This document shows, in pieces, positions 1-9,668 of a DNA stretch of 64,000 nt. Every line of letters begins with the position of its first letter. The stretch's first letter is position 1. The DNA lies in the NCBI GenBank assembly GCA_016215605.1, contig JACRJB010000014.1, positions 62,001 through 126,000 on the forward strand, written 5' to 3'. The position numbers and the translations under genes are program-made. Source of the stretch: Rhodopseudomonas palustris (GTDB lineage Bacteria; Pseudomonadota; Alphaproteobacteria; Rhizobiales; Xanthobacteraceae). The notes under the pieces were generated by a model. The model was not told the origin of the DNA. It saw only the letters and a list, made by a program, of their open reading frames with translations, and made no database searches.

Positions 1-783
1 GCGCGCTATCTCGCCGGCGGCCAGAGCCTGCTCGCGGCGATGAATCTGCGGTTGCTGGCGCCCGACCTCCTGATCGACATCTCCCAGATCGACGAACTGC
101 GCGGGATCGAGCGACGCGGCGACGACCTGCGGATCGGCGCGCTGACACGTCATGCCGAGGTGCTGACCTCGCCGCTGGTGGCGGAGCACGTTCCGCTGCT
201 CGCCGCCGCGGCGCCGTGGGTCGCGCATCCGGCGATCCGCAACAAGGGCACGTTCGGCGGCTCGATCGCCTTCGCCGATCCCGCGTCGGAATTTCCCGCG
301 GTCGCGCTGGCACTGAATGCGCGGATCGAACTCGACAACGGCGAGCAGCGCCGCCTCGTCGCAGCCGAAGACTTCTTTCGGGACCTGTACGAGACCGCCG
401 CCGCCCCCGTCGAGATCGTCAGCGCGGTGTATTTCCCGGCCGCCGGCGCGAATGATCGCTTCGCCTTCGACGAGCTGGCGCGTCGTCGCGGCGACTACGC
501 CATCGTCGGCACGGCGATCGCTGCGCGTTTTTCCAGTGAGGCGGTCGACAGCATTCGGATTGCGTTGTTCTCTGTCGGCGCGACGCCGGTCCTGGCGCGC
601 GATGCCGCCGCCGTGCTCGAGCGAACACGGCTCGGCGACGACGATATTGCGGCAGCGCAACGCGCACTCGCCGGGGAATTGTCGCCGAGCGAGGATGCGC
701 AGGTCTCGTCGGAGACCCGGCTGCATCTCGCATCGGTGTTGCTGAAGCGACAACTGCACAAGCTGCGGGAGGGCGCGCGATGA
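1..783 (+). CDS. FAD-binding subunit of a xanthine/CO dehydrogenase-type molybdenum hydroxylase (5' truncated)
   Basis: The reading frame is open from base 1 and the true start lies upstream, so about 30 N-terminal residues are missing. The first visible residues, AGGQSLLAAMNLRL, are the FAD-pyrophosphate loop of the CoxM/CutM family, and a second flavin motif, TFGGSIAFADPASEFP, follows near visible residue 85. The subunit carries electrons from the 2Fe-2S clusters to FAD in a cytoplasmic three-subunit hydroxylase. Its stop overlaps the start of the 2Fe-2S subunit by 4 bp, and the large subunit follows. Family assignment is secure. The substrate is unknown; no xanthine- or CO-specific accessory gene is visible. 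Confidence 0.9.
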   Translation, partial: ARYLAGGQSLLAAMNLRLLAPDLLIDISQIDELRGIERRGDDLRIGALTRHAEVLTSPLVAEHVPLLAAAAPWVAHPAIRNKGTFGGSIAFADPASEFPAVALALNARIELDNGEQRRLVAAEDFFRDLYETAAAPVEIVSAVYFPAAGANDRFAFDELARRRGDYAIVGTAIAARFSSEAVDSIRIALFSVGATPVLARDAAAVLERTRLGDDDIAAAQRALAGELSPSEDAQVSSETRLHLASVLLKRQLHKLREGAR

Positions 784-1268
784 CTGCGGTCGCGATCTCG
801 CTCACCGTCAACGGCGAGGCAGTCGCCGCGCTGGTCGAGCCGCGGCTGTCGCTCGCCGATTTTCTGCGGCATCAGCTGCGTCTGACCGGCACCCATGTCG
901 GCTGCGAGATGGGCGCATGCGGGGCCTGCCTGGTGCTGCAGAATGGCCGCGCGGTGCATGGCTGTCTCAGTCTCGCGGTGCAGGCCGATGGGGCCGAGAT
1001 CGTCACGGTCGAAGGCCTGTCCGAAAGCGGCGCGATCGCCGATCTGCAGGCGGCGTTTCATCGTCGCAACGCGCTGCAATGCGGGTTCTGCACGCCGGGC
1101 ATGCTGATGACCGCGCAGGAACTGCTGCAGCACAATGCCGAACCATCGCGCGAGCAGATCCGCGATGCGTTGTCGGGCAATTACTGCCGCTGCACCGGCT
1201 ACGAAGCGATCGTCGACGCGATCGAGGCCACCGCGCAGGCGCGTCAGACCGCGGAGAGCGCGGCATGA
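780..1268 (+). CDS. 2Fe-2S subunit of molybdenum hydroxylase (CoxS/CutS family)
   Basis: The protein has 162 aa, the usual size for the small subunit. The plant-ferredoxin-like cluster ligands are Cys42, Cys47, Cys50 and Cys62 (motif GCEMGACGAC). The second, helical cluster uses Cys101, Cys104, Cys136 and Cys138 (motifs QCGFCTPGM and NYCRCTGYE). All eight ligands are present, so the subunit should be functional. It passes electrons between the molybdopterin site and the FAD subunit. ATGA overlaps on both sides indicate translational coupling with the two neighbouring subunits. Confidence 0.95.
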   Translation: MTAVAISLTVNGEAVAALVEPRLSLADFLRHQLRLTGTHVGCEMGACGACLVLQNGRAVHGCLSLAVQADGAEIVTVEGLSESGAIADLQAAFHRRNALQCGFCTPGMLMTAQELLQHNAEPSREQIRDALSGNYCRCTGYEAIVDAIEATAQARQTAESAA

Positions 1269-3640
1269 ATACGCCGCTTTCCCAAATCGATCGCCCCAAC
1301 AGCTACATCGGAAAGGCGCTGCCGCGGCCGAACGCCAAGCGCTTGCTCGCCGGCCGTGGCCGCTTCGTCGACGACATCCAGCTGCCGCGGATGCTGCACG
1401 CGGCTTTCGTGCGCAGCCCGCACGCGCATGCGGCGATCGCCGCGATCGACATCTCCGAGGCGGCTGGCATGCCGGGCGTTCGCAGGGTCGCGACCGGCGC
1501 CGATCTCGCGTCACTGTGCGAGCCGTGGGTCGGCACGCTGCGGCACTTCAAGGGCATGAAATCGCCGCCGCAGACACCGCTGGCGCTGGATCGCGTGCTG
1601 TGGGTCGGCCAGCCGGTGGTGGCGATCCTCGCCGATACGCGAGCGCAGGCGGAAGACGCCGCCGAGCGGGTCAACGTCGACTACAACGAGCGCGATGCCG
1701 TGGTTGGTCTCGACGCCGCGCTGGCGCCGGGCGGGCCGGTGCTGCACGAGGCGCTCGGCGACAATCTGGCGTTTCAAACGACGATCGCGAACGGCGATGT
1801 CGATGACGCCTTCGCGCAGGCGCATGCCGTGGTCGAGGTCGATCTCACCTTCGGCCGCCATACGCCGGTGACACTGGAGCCACGCTCGATCGTGGCCGAT
1901 TTCGAACCCGGCGAGCGCGCCCTGACCGTGCATCACTCGACACAGACGCCGTATCAGTTTCAGGATCTGTTTGCGCGCCATTTCCGGCTCGACGAATCCC
2001 GCGTCCGCGTCATCGCGCCGGACATCGGCGGCTCGTTCGGGATGAAGCTGCACGTCTATCCGGAAGACATGGCGGTGGTGGCGCTCAGCATGCTGGTTGC
2101 GCGCCCGGTGAAATACATCGCCGATCGCAGCGAGTCGTTCTCCAACGACATTCACCTGCGCGATCACCGGCTGTACGCCGAGCTGGCGCTGGCGCAGGAT
2201 GGCCGCTTCCTCGGCATGCGGGTGCGGGACGACACCGCGATCGGCGCGTATTCCGCATACCCGCGGACCAGCGCGGTGGAAGGCAACCAGGTCGTCCGGC
2301 TGATGGGTGCGCCCTACAAGATCAGCGACTACAAGGCCGATCTGCGGGTGATCTTCCAGAACAAGACACAGACCAGCCAGTACCGCGGCGTCGGCCATCC
2401 GATCGCCTGCGCCGCGACCGAGCGGCTGGTCGATCGCGCGGCGCAGAAGCTCGGGCTCGATCCGTTCGAGATCCGCCGGCTCAACTACGTCACCGACGAC
2501 ATGTACCCGCACACGACCGCGAGCGGCTATCGCTTCGAGCGGCTGTCGCTCGATCAATGCCTGACCAAGCTGCACGCGCTGATCGACTATCCGGCGCTGC
2601 GCGCCGAGCAGGAGCGGCTGCGGGAGCAGGGCGTGTATCGCGGCATCGGACTGGCGACCTATGTGGAGATCACCAATCCGTCGCCGGCGTTCTACGGCGT
2701 CGGCGGTGCACATATTTCGGCGCAGGACGGCTGTGTGCTGAAGCTGACGCCGTCCGGCGAGGTGCAGTGCGCGATCAGCGTCACCGAGCAAGGGCAGGGC
2801 ACCGAGACCATCATCGGCCAGATCGTCGCCGACGAACTCGGCGTCGATCGCGAACGGGTGAAGGTGCTGACCGGCGACACCGAGACGACGCCGCATGGCG
2901 GCGCGACCTGGGCCTGCCGCGGCGCCGGCATCGGCGGCGAAACCGCGCTGCAGGCCGCGCGCAAACTCAAGGCCAATGTGTTGAAGATCGGCGCCGCCAT
3001 TCTGCAATCGGCGCCGGAGCAACTCGCGATCTCGGACGGTCGCCTGATCGAGCGCGACAGCGGTGTGGTGCGGATGCCGCTCGGCGAGCTCGCGGCGCTG
3101 GTGTACTTCCGCTCGGACACGCTGCCGCCGGACCTGAAGACCGACCTGACTGTGGCGCATCACTATGCGCCCCAGGGCTTTCCGTTCGCCTTCACCAACG
3201 GCATTCATGCCAGCCTGGTCGAGGTCGACGTCGAAACCGGCTTCATCAAGCTGCTGAAGCATTGGGTGGTCGAGGATTGCGGCCGAGTCATCAATCCACT
3301 GCTGGTCGAGGAGCAGGTTCGCGGCGGCACCATCCAGGGCATCGGCGCGGCGCTGTTCGAAGAGTGCCTGTATGGCGAGGACGGGCAGTTGCTGAACGGA
3401 TCGATGGCCGACTATCTGGTGCCGATGGCGTGCGAGATGCCGGATATCGTCGTCGCCCATGTCGAGACGCCGACGAAGGACACCGAGCTGGGCGCCAAGG
3501 GTTGCGGCGAGGCCGGCACGTCCGCCGCTTCGGGCGCAGTGCTGAACGCGGTCAACGACGCGCTCGCGCCGCTCGGTCGGTCGATCTCGCAAATTCCGAT
3601 GACGCCGCAGCGGATGCTGCGCGCCCTCGGCGTGGTGTGA
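1265..3640 (+). CDS. molybdopterin-binding catalytic subunit of molybdenum hydroxylase (CoxL/CutL family)
   Basis: The protein has 791 aa from the ATG that overlaps the preceding stop by 4 bp. The frame stays open upstream, but that part is only antisense to the neighbour's logic. The N-terminal RGRFVDD motif, the cofactor-binding IGGSFGMK segment and the C-terminal CGEAGTSAASGAVLNAV segment, with the catalytic glutamate, are typical of xanthine dehydrogenase-family large subunits. The usual YRGxGRPE stretch reads YRGVGHPIAC here, so the conserved Arg position is His. CO-dehydrogenase active-loop residues were not recognised, so this is probably a hydroxylase of an organic substrate. A LivKHMGF importer follows directly, and its ligand may be that substrate (inference). 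Confidence 0.92.
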   Translation: MNTPLSQIDRPNSYIGKALPRPNAKRLLAGRGRFVDDIQLPRMLHAAFVRSPHAHAAIAAIDISEAAGMPGVRRVATGADLASLCEPWVGTLRHFKGMKSPPQTPLALDRVLWVGQPVVAILADTRAQAEDAAERVNVDYNERDAVVGLDAALAPGGPVLHEALGDNLAFQTTIANGDVDDAFAQAHAVVEVDLTFGRHTPVTLEPRSIVADFEPGERALTVHHSTQTPYQFQDLFARHFRLDESRVRVIAPDIGGSFGMKLHVYPEDMAVVALSMLVARPVKYIADRSESFSNDIHLRDHRLYAELALAQDGRFLGMRVRDDTAIGAYSAYPRTSAVEGNQVVRLMGAPYKISDYKADLRVIFQNKTQTSQYRGVGHPIACAATERLVDRAAQKLGLDPFEIRRLNYVTDDMYPHTTASGYRFERLSLDQCLTKLHALIDYPALRAEQERLREQGVYRGIGLATYVEITNPSPAFYGVGGAHISAQDGCVLKLTPSGEVQCAISVTEQGQGTETIIGQIVADELGVDRERVKVLTGDTETTPHGGATWACRGAGIGGETALQAARKLKANVLKIGAAILQSAPEQLAISDGRLIERDSGVVRMPLGELAALVYFRSDTLPPDLKTDLTVAHHYAPQGFPFAFTNGIHASLVEVDVETGFIKLLKHWVVEDCGRVINPLLVEEQVRGGTIQGIGAALFEECLYGEDGQLLNGSMADYLVPMACEMPDIVVAHVETPTKDTELGAKGCGEAGTSAASGAVLNAVNDALAPLGRSISQIPMTPQRMLRALGVV

Positions 3641-3688
3641 AGCATGACGGACAACGACAACGACAATAAGTCGATCGGGAGGGAAACC

Positions 3689-4936
3689 ATGACGCAAACG
3701 ACGAAGCAGGGTCTTTCGCGGCGGAGCTTGATCAAGGGTACCGCCTCTGTGGCGGCGCTGGGCGTGCTCGGCGCACCGCGGATCGCACGGGCCGACGAAG
3801 GTCCGATCAAGATCGGCTTTCCCGTGCCGATCACCGGACCGTTCGGCGCCGAGGCCAAGGATCAGGTCAAGAGCGCCGAACTGGCGGTGAAGCAGTTCAA
3901 CGCCGCCGGCGGCCTCAACGGCCGGCTCGCCGAGCTGCTGGTTCGTGACGACAAGCTCAATCCCGGCGAAGCCGCGACGCGAACGCTGGAGTTGATCGAA
4001 AAGGACAAGGCGCATTTCATCGTCGGGGCGCTGTCGAGCGCCGTGCAGCTCTCGGTCAACGAGGTGACGCGGGCGCGGGGGGTGATCTACATCTCGATCA
4101 GCCAGTCGGACACCATCAACGAGGCCAAGGATTTCTCGCGCTTCACCTTCCACGAAGCGCTGAATCCGCAGATGACCGCTGGCGCGGTGGCGCGGCATGC
4201 TTTCAAAAAGGGCCAGAAGGTCGCCTATCTCGCGGCCGACTACGCCTACGGTCACGAGATGCTCGCCGCGTTCAAGCGCACGGCGGCGCCGATCGGCGTC
4301 GAGACGGTGGGCGAGGTGCTGCATCCGTTCGGCGCCCCGGACTATTCGGCATTCATGCCGCGCCTGATGTCGATGAAGGCCGACATCCTGTGCATCTGCA
4401 ATTTCGGCCGCGACCAGGCCAATTCGATCAAGCAGGCGGTGGATTTCGGCCTGAAGGGGCCATCGAAGATCGTCGTTCCCGTGCTGCTGCACAATCAGCG
4501 ACTGGCGTCGAGCCCGGACGTGTTCGAGGGTGTGGTCGGCGGCGCCAATTACTACTGGGGCATCGAAGATCACAACGCCTCGGCCAAGACCTTCAACGAC
4601 GCCTTCCGCGCCGCCTATAACGGTGCGATTCCGACCGATTACGGCACTTACGGCTACACCGCGGTGCGCTCGTTGCTGATGGCCGTGAAGGAAGCAGGCG
4701 GCACCGACACCGACAAGGTCATCACGGCGCTGGAAGGCCTGAAATACGACGTCGCCAAGGGCCCGCAGAGCTATCGCAAGTGCGATCACCAGTCGGTGCA
4801 GTCGGTATTCGTGATCGAGTCGAAGAAGAAGTCGGAAATGAAGACCGATGCCGATCTGTTCAAGGTGCTGGCGACCGAAGCGGGCGACCCCGCGACGCTG
4901 CGCTCCTGCGAACAACTCGGTCACAAGCCGTCCTGA
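3689..4936 (+). CDS. ABC transporter periplasmic ligand-binding protein (LivK/Peripla_BP_6 type)
   Basis: The protein has 415 aa. I chose the ATG after a strong GGGAGGG ribosome site; an in-frame ATG 45 bp upstream at 3644 is less likely. The N-terminus carries a twin-arginine-like signal (SRRSLIKG, then a hydrophobic run ending ARA), so the mature receptor is periplasmic. The mature part begins IKIGFPVPITGPFG, as in leucine/amide-type receptors, and keeps the AAGGLNG motif. It is the receptor for the HMGF genes that follow and lies in the same operon as the molybdenum hydroxylase. Ligand unknown; aromatic acids, amino acids and heterocycles are all possible. Confidence 0.9.
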   Translation: MTQTTKQGLSRRSLIKGTASVAALGVLGAPRIARADEGPIKIGFPVPITGPFGAEAKDQVKSAELAVKQFNAAGGLNGRLAELLVRDDKLNPGEAATRTLELIEKDKAHFIVGALSSAVQLSVNEVTRARGVIYISISQSDTINEAKDFSRFTFHEALNPQMTAGAVARHAFKKGQKVAYLAADYAYGHEMLAAFKRTAAPIGVETVGEVLHPFGAPDYSAFMPRLMSMKADILCICNFGRDQANSIKQAVDFGLKGPSKIVVPVLLHNQRLASSPDVFEGVVGGANYYWGIEDHNASAKTFNDAFRAAYNGAIPTDYGTYGYTAVRSLLMAVKEAGGTDTDKVITALEGLKYDVAKGPQSYRKCDHQSVQSVFVIESKKKSEMKTDADLFKVLATEAGDPATLRSCEQLGHKPS

Positions 4937-4959
4937 CGGACGGCTTTGACCAACACGCG

Positions 4960-5046
4960 CGTCATTGCGACGAGCAAAGCGACGAAGGAATCCAGCCCAG
5001 GGCTCGGCGCTGGATGGCTTCGTCGGCTCGCCGCATCGCAATGACG
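4960..5046. repeat. REP-like inverted repeat in the receptor-permease gap
   Basis: The left arm begins CGTCATTGCGACGAGC and the right arm ends CGCATCGCAATGACG; the inner parts GAATCCAGC and GCTGGAT also pair. It could fold into a hairpin of about 87 nt. The form resembles the common CGTCATTGCGAGCGAAGCG... elements of Bradyrhizobium and Rhodopseudomonas chromosomes. It sits inside an operon between binding protein and permease, where it could cap the 3' end of the receptor message. Confidence 0.75.
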
Positions 5047-5069
5047 AACTGAAAGAGGCCGGGGACGCC

Positions 5070-5945
5070 ATGGACCTTCAACTGATCTCCCTGCAATTGT
5101 TCTCCGGCATCGCGCTCGGCGCGATCCTGATCATGCTGGCGCTCGGGCTGTCGATCATTTTCGGCATCCTCGGCGTGGTCAATTTCGCCCATGGCAGCTT
5201 CTTCATGGTCGGCGCTTATGCCGGGGTCTTCTTCCTCGGCTACACCGGCAATTTCTGGTGGGCGCTGTTGCTGGCGCCTCTGGTGGTCGGGGTGCTCGGG
5301 CTCGGCGTCGAGCGATTGCTGATCCGGCCGTTGTACGGCCGGCCGGTCGACGATCCGATCCTGCTCACCTTCGGCCTCAGCTACGTTCTGGTCGAAGGCG
5401 TCCGCATCCTGTTCGGCACAGACGGCGTGCCGTTCGACACCCCCGCGGCTCTGCGCGGCGTCACCAACATCGGCATCGGCTATTTCCCGACCTACCGGCT
5501 GTTCGTCATCGGCGTGGTCGCGGTGGTGCTCGTGGCGTTGTGGCTGGTGCTGGAGAAGACCAAGGTCGGGCTGATCGTCCGTGCCGGCGCGCGTGATCCG
5601 CAGATCATGCGCGTGCTCGGCGTCGACATCCAGAAACTCTGGCTGGTCGTGTTCGGCATCGGCATCGGGCTCGCCGCGCTTGGCGGCGTGCTGGCGGCGC
5701 CGATGCGGACGGTCAATCCGGAGATGGGAAATTTCGTGCTGTCGGAGGCGTTCGTGGTCACCGTGATCGGCGGCATGGGCTCGCTGCTCGGCTCGGTGGT
5801 GGCGGGCCTGCTGGTCGGCATCGTGGTCAACATGACGTCGCTGGTCGCGCCCGAGATGGCGACGATCGCGATGTTCGCCTTCATGGCGCTGGTGCTGCTG
5901 GTGCGGCCGCACGGGCTGTTCGGCAAACCGGGCTTCGGGACCTGA
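5070..5945 (+). CDS. livH: branched-chain amino acid-type ABC transporter permease LivH
   Basis: The protein has 291 aa and about eight hydrophobic segments. The N-terminal GLSIIFGILGVVNFAHGSFFMVGAY block is characteristic of LivH permeases, and the C-terminal VIGGMGSLLGSVVAG block is the family signature near the last helices. I chose the ATG at 5070 (SD-like GGCCGGGG) because the frame upstream runs through the repeat element. It pairs with the LivM permease that starts 3 bp after its stop, forming the inner-membrane channel of the importer. Confidence 0.92.
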   Translation: MDLQLISLQLFSGIALGAILIMLALGLSIIFGILGVVNFAHGSFFMVGAYAGVFFLGYTGNFWWALLLAPLVVGVLGLGVERLLIRPLYGRPVDDPILLTFGLSYVLVEGVRILFGTDGVPFDTPAALRGVTNIGIGYFPTYRLFVIGVVAVVLVALWLVLEKTKVGLIVRAGARDPQIMRVLGVDIQKLWLVVFGIGIGLAALGGVLAAPMRTVNPEMGNFVLSEAFVVTVIGGMGSLLGSVVAGLLVGIVVNMTSLVAPEMATIAMFAFMALVLLVRPHGLFGKPGFGT

Positions 5946-5948
5946 GCC

Positions 5949-6956
5949 ATGGAAATGGCCGCGTCGAAACCGATGACGAAGATCGCGACCGCTCCGGCCG
6001 CCGCGCCGCGCCGCGAGCGGCTCGGTCGCTGGCGGGTGCCGCTGTCGATCGCGGTGCTGTGCGTGCTGCCGTGGCTGCTGCCGTCGAAGGCGCTGGCGGT
6101 GAACGTGCTGATCTACGGCCTGTACGCGATGGGCTACAATCTGCTGTTCGGATACACCGGCCTGTTGTCGTTCGGCCACGCCGCCTTGTTCGGCACCGGC
6201 GCTTACGTCACCGGCATTGCGATCGGTCAATTCGGCACCAATTGGTTCTTGGGCATGCTGGCCGGCGTGATCGCCGCGGGTCTGATGGCGGCGGCGATGG
6301 GCGCGCTGTCGACCCGCACACGCGGCATCTATTTCGCGATGGTGACGCTGGCGCTGGCGCAACTCGTCTACTACGTCGCGCTGCAGGCGTCGTCCTGGAC
6401 CGGCGGCGAGAACGGCCTGCGCGGTTTCACGGTCTCCAAGGTCGGGATCGGACCGCTCAGCGTCGATTTTCTCAATCCGATCGTCAAATACTATGTCGTT
6501 CTCGCCTTCGTCGCGCTCGCGATTTGGACGCTGTCGCGTATTCTCAACTCGCCGTTCGGCGGCGTCGTCGAGGCGATCCGCGAAAACGAAACCCGCGCCA
6601 AGGCCTGCGGCTACGACGTCGTGCGCACGCGGCTGTTGGCCTTCGTTCTGTCCGGACTGTTTTGCGGCCTCGCCGGCACGCTGTCGGCGCTGCATCTGGC
6701 GATCGTGCCGCTCGACAGCCTCGGCTACATGATGTCCGGCCAGGCGGTGATGATGACCATGCTGGGCGGGGTGGGCACCTTCTTCGGCCCGTTCATCGGC
6801 GCGCTGGCCTTCCTGGTGATGGAAGACGTGCTGTCGCTGTGGACCGCGCACTGGCAGTTGTTCCTCGGCGCGATCTTCGTCGCGCTGGTGCTGTACATGC
6901 CGAAGGGCATTTGGGGGACAGGTCTCGTCTGGTTCGAACGCTGGAGGGGGCGATGA
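5949..6956 (+). CDS. livM: branched-chain amino acid-type ABC transporter permease LivM
   Basis: The protein has 335 aa. A soluble N-terminal stretch of about 30 residues rich in Ala, Pro and Arg precedes the membrane part. The GYNLLFGYTGLLSFGHAALFGTGAYV motif block and the EAIRENETRAKACGYD cytoplasmic loop, which contacts the ATPases, identify LivM. The start follows LivH by 3 bp, and the stop overlaps the first ATPase gene by ATGA. It is the second channel subunit of the importer. Confidence 0.92.
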   Translation: MEMAASKPMTKIATAPAAAPRRERLGRWRVPLSIAVLCVLPWLLPSKALAVNVLIYGLYAMGYNLLFGYTGLLSFGHAALFGTGAYVTGIAIGQFGTNWFLGMLAGVIAAGLMAAAMGALSTRTRGIYFAMVTLALAQLVYYVALQASSWTGGENGLRGFTVSKVGIGPLSVDFLNPIVKYYVVLAFVALAIWTLSRILNSPFGGVVEAIRENETRAKACGYDVVRTRLLAFVLSGLFCGLAGTLSALHLAIVPLDSLGYMMSGQAVMMTMLGGVGTFFGPFIGALAFLVMEDVLSLWTAHWQLFLGAIFVALVLYMPKGIWGTGLVWFERWRGR

Positions 6957-7703
6957 GCAACGACGATCTGCTGCAGGTCGACGATCTCGGCCGTTCGTTC
7001 GGTGGTTTCGTCGCGCTGAAGGGCATCACCGCAAGCTTCGGCCGCAACCGCGTGACCGCGATCATTGGCCCGAACGGCGCGGGCAAGAGCACGTTCTTCA
7101 ATATTCTTTCCGGCGCCCTGAAGCCGTCGACCGGATCGATGCGGTTTCGCGGTAACGACCTCGCCAGGCTGCCACAGCACCGTTTCGTGCATCTCGGCAT
7201 CGCGCGCTCGTATCAGATCACCAGCATCTTCCCGCAACTGACCGCGCATGAAAACGTGCGGATCGGCGCGCAGGCGTTCGCGTCCCGCTACAACATCTGG
7301 ACGCCGCGGGCGTCGTATCACGACGTCTCCGAGCGGGCCGAGCAGGCGCTGGCCGATGTCGGTCTGAGCGCCGCGCGTAACCGGATCGCCGCGACGCTGG
7401 CGCATGGCGAGCAACGCGCGCTGGAGATCGCGATCGCGCTGGTCGCCGACCCGAAACTGCTGCTGCTCGACGAGCCGACCGCCGGGATGGGACCGGAGGA
7501 GACGCGCGCGATGGTGGCGCTGATCGAGCGGCTCGCCGCGGATCGCACCATTCTGCTGGTCGAGCACAAGATGAAGATGGTGCTCGGCCTGTGCGACCGC
7601 ATTCTGGTGCTGCATCACGGCCGGCTGATCGCCGACGGCACGCCGGCGGACATTCAAAACGACGCCAACGTCCGCAGCGTCTATCTCGGACAGAGTCTGG
7701 GCT

Positions 7704-7711
<8 letters not shown>
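6953..7711 (+). CDS. livG: branched-chain amino acid-type ABC transporter ATPase LivG
   Basis: The protein has 252 aa. Walker A is GPNGAGKST at about residue 40, the Walker B region reads LLLLDEPTAGMGPEE, and the H-loop is VEHKM. The ABC signature is atypical: AHGEQRALEIA replaces the usual LSYGQQRxLEIA. The long insertion after the Q-loop and the C-terminal VYLG ending are typical of LivG. The start overlaps the LivM stop and the end overlaps LivF by 8 bp. Confidence 0.92.
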
Positions 7712-8408
<697 letters not shown>

Positions 8409-8438
8409 CGGCGGCTCTTTCAAAAGATCCGCGAGCGG

Positions 8439-9656
8439 CTAGGCTCTCAGCGCTGCAAGGATGGGGCGCAGGTACTCCAGCAGCTTCGGCGGATTTTCCG
8501 TCATCGGGAAGTGCCCGAGTTCGGGCATCTCCGTCACTGTCGCGCCGTCGATCCATTCAGCAAGTGCGGTTGCGTCGCTGACGGTGGCGGAAAAGTCGTA
8601 GTGGCCGATCAGGAAGTGCACCGGGGTCCGGCGTCCGTCGATGCGACGGGCGATCGGTTCGCCGTCGAACTCGTCCGAATAGAACGCCAGGTCACCGTCG
8701 TAGATGCCCGGCGCGCTCTGCGAATAGATCCAGGCGGCGCGGCGGCGATCCTCGGCGGGGCTCGATGGACTCATCAATCCGCGTACATAAGCGGCGGAAT
8801 GCCAGCCGCCATTGACCTGCGCGTGGGTGAGAAACCGGTTGCGCCGGCCGCGCGGCCGCAGCGGCGCTTCGAGCGCGATCACCGCGGTGACGAGGTCCGG
8901 CCGCTCGGCGGCAAGCGCCAGCGCAATGCCGGCGCCCATCGAACAGCCGATCAGGCCGACCGGCTGACCGATGACCTGTTCGATGAAGCTCACGCACCAA
9001 TCGAGATAGGTCGCCTGATCGAGCCGGTAGACGCCGCCGTCCCAGCCGGCGGGAGGCATCGAACGGCCGTGATGCGGCAGATCGAACCCCGTCAGCGTCC
9101 AGGAACGGCCGAGTTCGGGATCGCACATCACTCCGTGAAACTGTCGCGTGTCGGCGCCGGCCGTGTGCAGACACAACAACGGTGCACCCTGACCTGCGGT
9201 CTCGGCGTAGATGTCCGCGATCTGGCCATCGGCGCTGCGAACGCGATGATAGCGTCCGGTGAGCCGCGACAGATCAACCGCCACGCGCGCAAACGGGGGC
9301 TTTGCGAGGTTGGCAAACACCGCTTCGAGAAATGCGCGGGCCTGCGCGATCGCGAGGTCATCGCCCGTCACGGCGAAGTTCGGATTGCGCAATTGGATCG
9401 ATGAGAACGAGTGATAGGTCGGCGGCGGACAGGGCGCCAGCACCTCACCCCAAGCGCTCGCCGGCCCGGTCAGCTTAATGTCGGCGGGCGTGCCGGCCGC
9501 GGCAAGCACGGGCACGCCGGCGCGGCAGTGCACCGTGATGGTCGCATCATCGATTCCGAACGCGATCGCCAAATCGAGCCCGCGCGCGAATGACGCCGCT
9601 TCGGGCGCCGCGATCGCCTGCGTCAGCCGTTCGCGCAACAGATCGATCAGGGCCAT
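8439..9656 (-). CDS. SCP2-like N-domain fused to an alpha/beta hydrolase
   Basis: The protein has 405 aa, with a domain of about 130 residues ahead of an alpha/beta hydrolase (about 135-405). The hydrolase has a CLHTAGAD oxyanion region, nucleophile elbow GCSMG with Ser239, acid in GHYDFS and His in ELGHFPM. The N-domain, with its SAW...PCPPPTYHSF...VTGDD pattern, resembles an SCP2 lipid-binding fold. It is recognisably related to the stand-alone protein at 18980-19372, whose downstream neighbour is a paralogue of this hydrolase. The gene heads away from its own regulator and follows a HIBADH-family gene by 12 bp. The substrate is probably an ester or C-C bond intermediate of the local pathway (inference). 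Confidence 0.8.
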   Translation of the reverse strand: MALIDLLRERLTQAIAAPEAASFARGLDLAIAFGIDDATITVHCRAGVPVLAAAGTPADIKLTGPASAWGEVLAPCPPPTYHSFSSIQLRNPNFAVTGDDLAIAQARAFLEAVFANLAKPPFARVAVDLSRLTGRYHRVRSADGQIADIYAETAGQGAPLLCLHTAGADTRQFHGVMCDPELGRSWTLTGFDLPHHGRSMPPAGWDGGVYRLDQATYLDWCVSFIEQVIGQPVGLIGCSMGAGIALALAAERPDLVTAVIALEAPLRPRGRRNRFLTHAQVNGGWHSAAYVRGLMSPSSPAEDRRRAAWIYSQSAPGIYDGDLAFYSDEFDGEPIARRIDGRRTPVHFLIGHYDFSATVSDATALAEWIDGATVTEMPELGHFPMTENPPKLLEYLRPILAALRA

Positions 9657-9668
9657 GGATGTGGTCTG

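Noticed and set aside
1-3640. Assignment as true aerobic CO dehydrogenase
   Set aside because: The CoxL active-site loop with its Cys was not recognised, and no coxDEFG genes are present; a general molybdenum hydroxylase call is safer.
1511-5071. Very long open frame on the minus strand (about 1186 codons)
   Set aside because: It is a shadow of the large hydroxylase subunit and the receptor on the + strand; high GC removes stops. Its translation is Arg/His/Gln-rich without family features.
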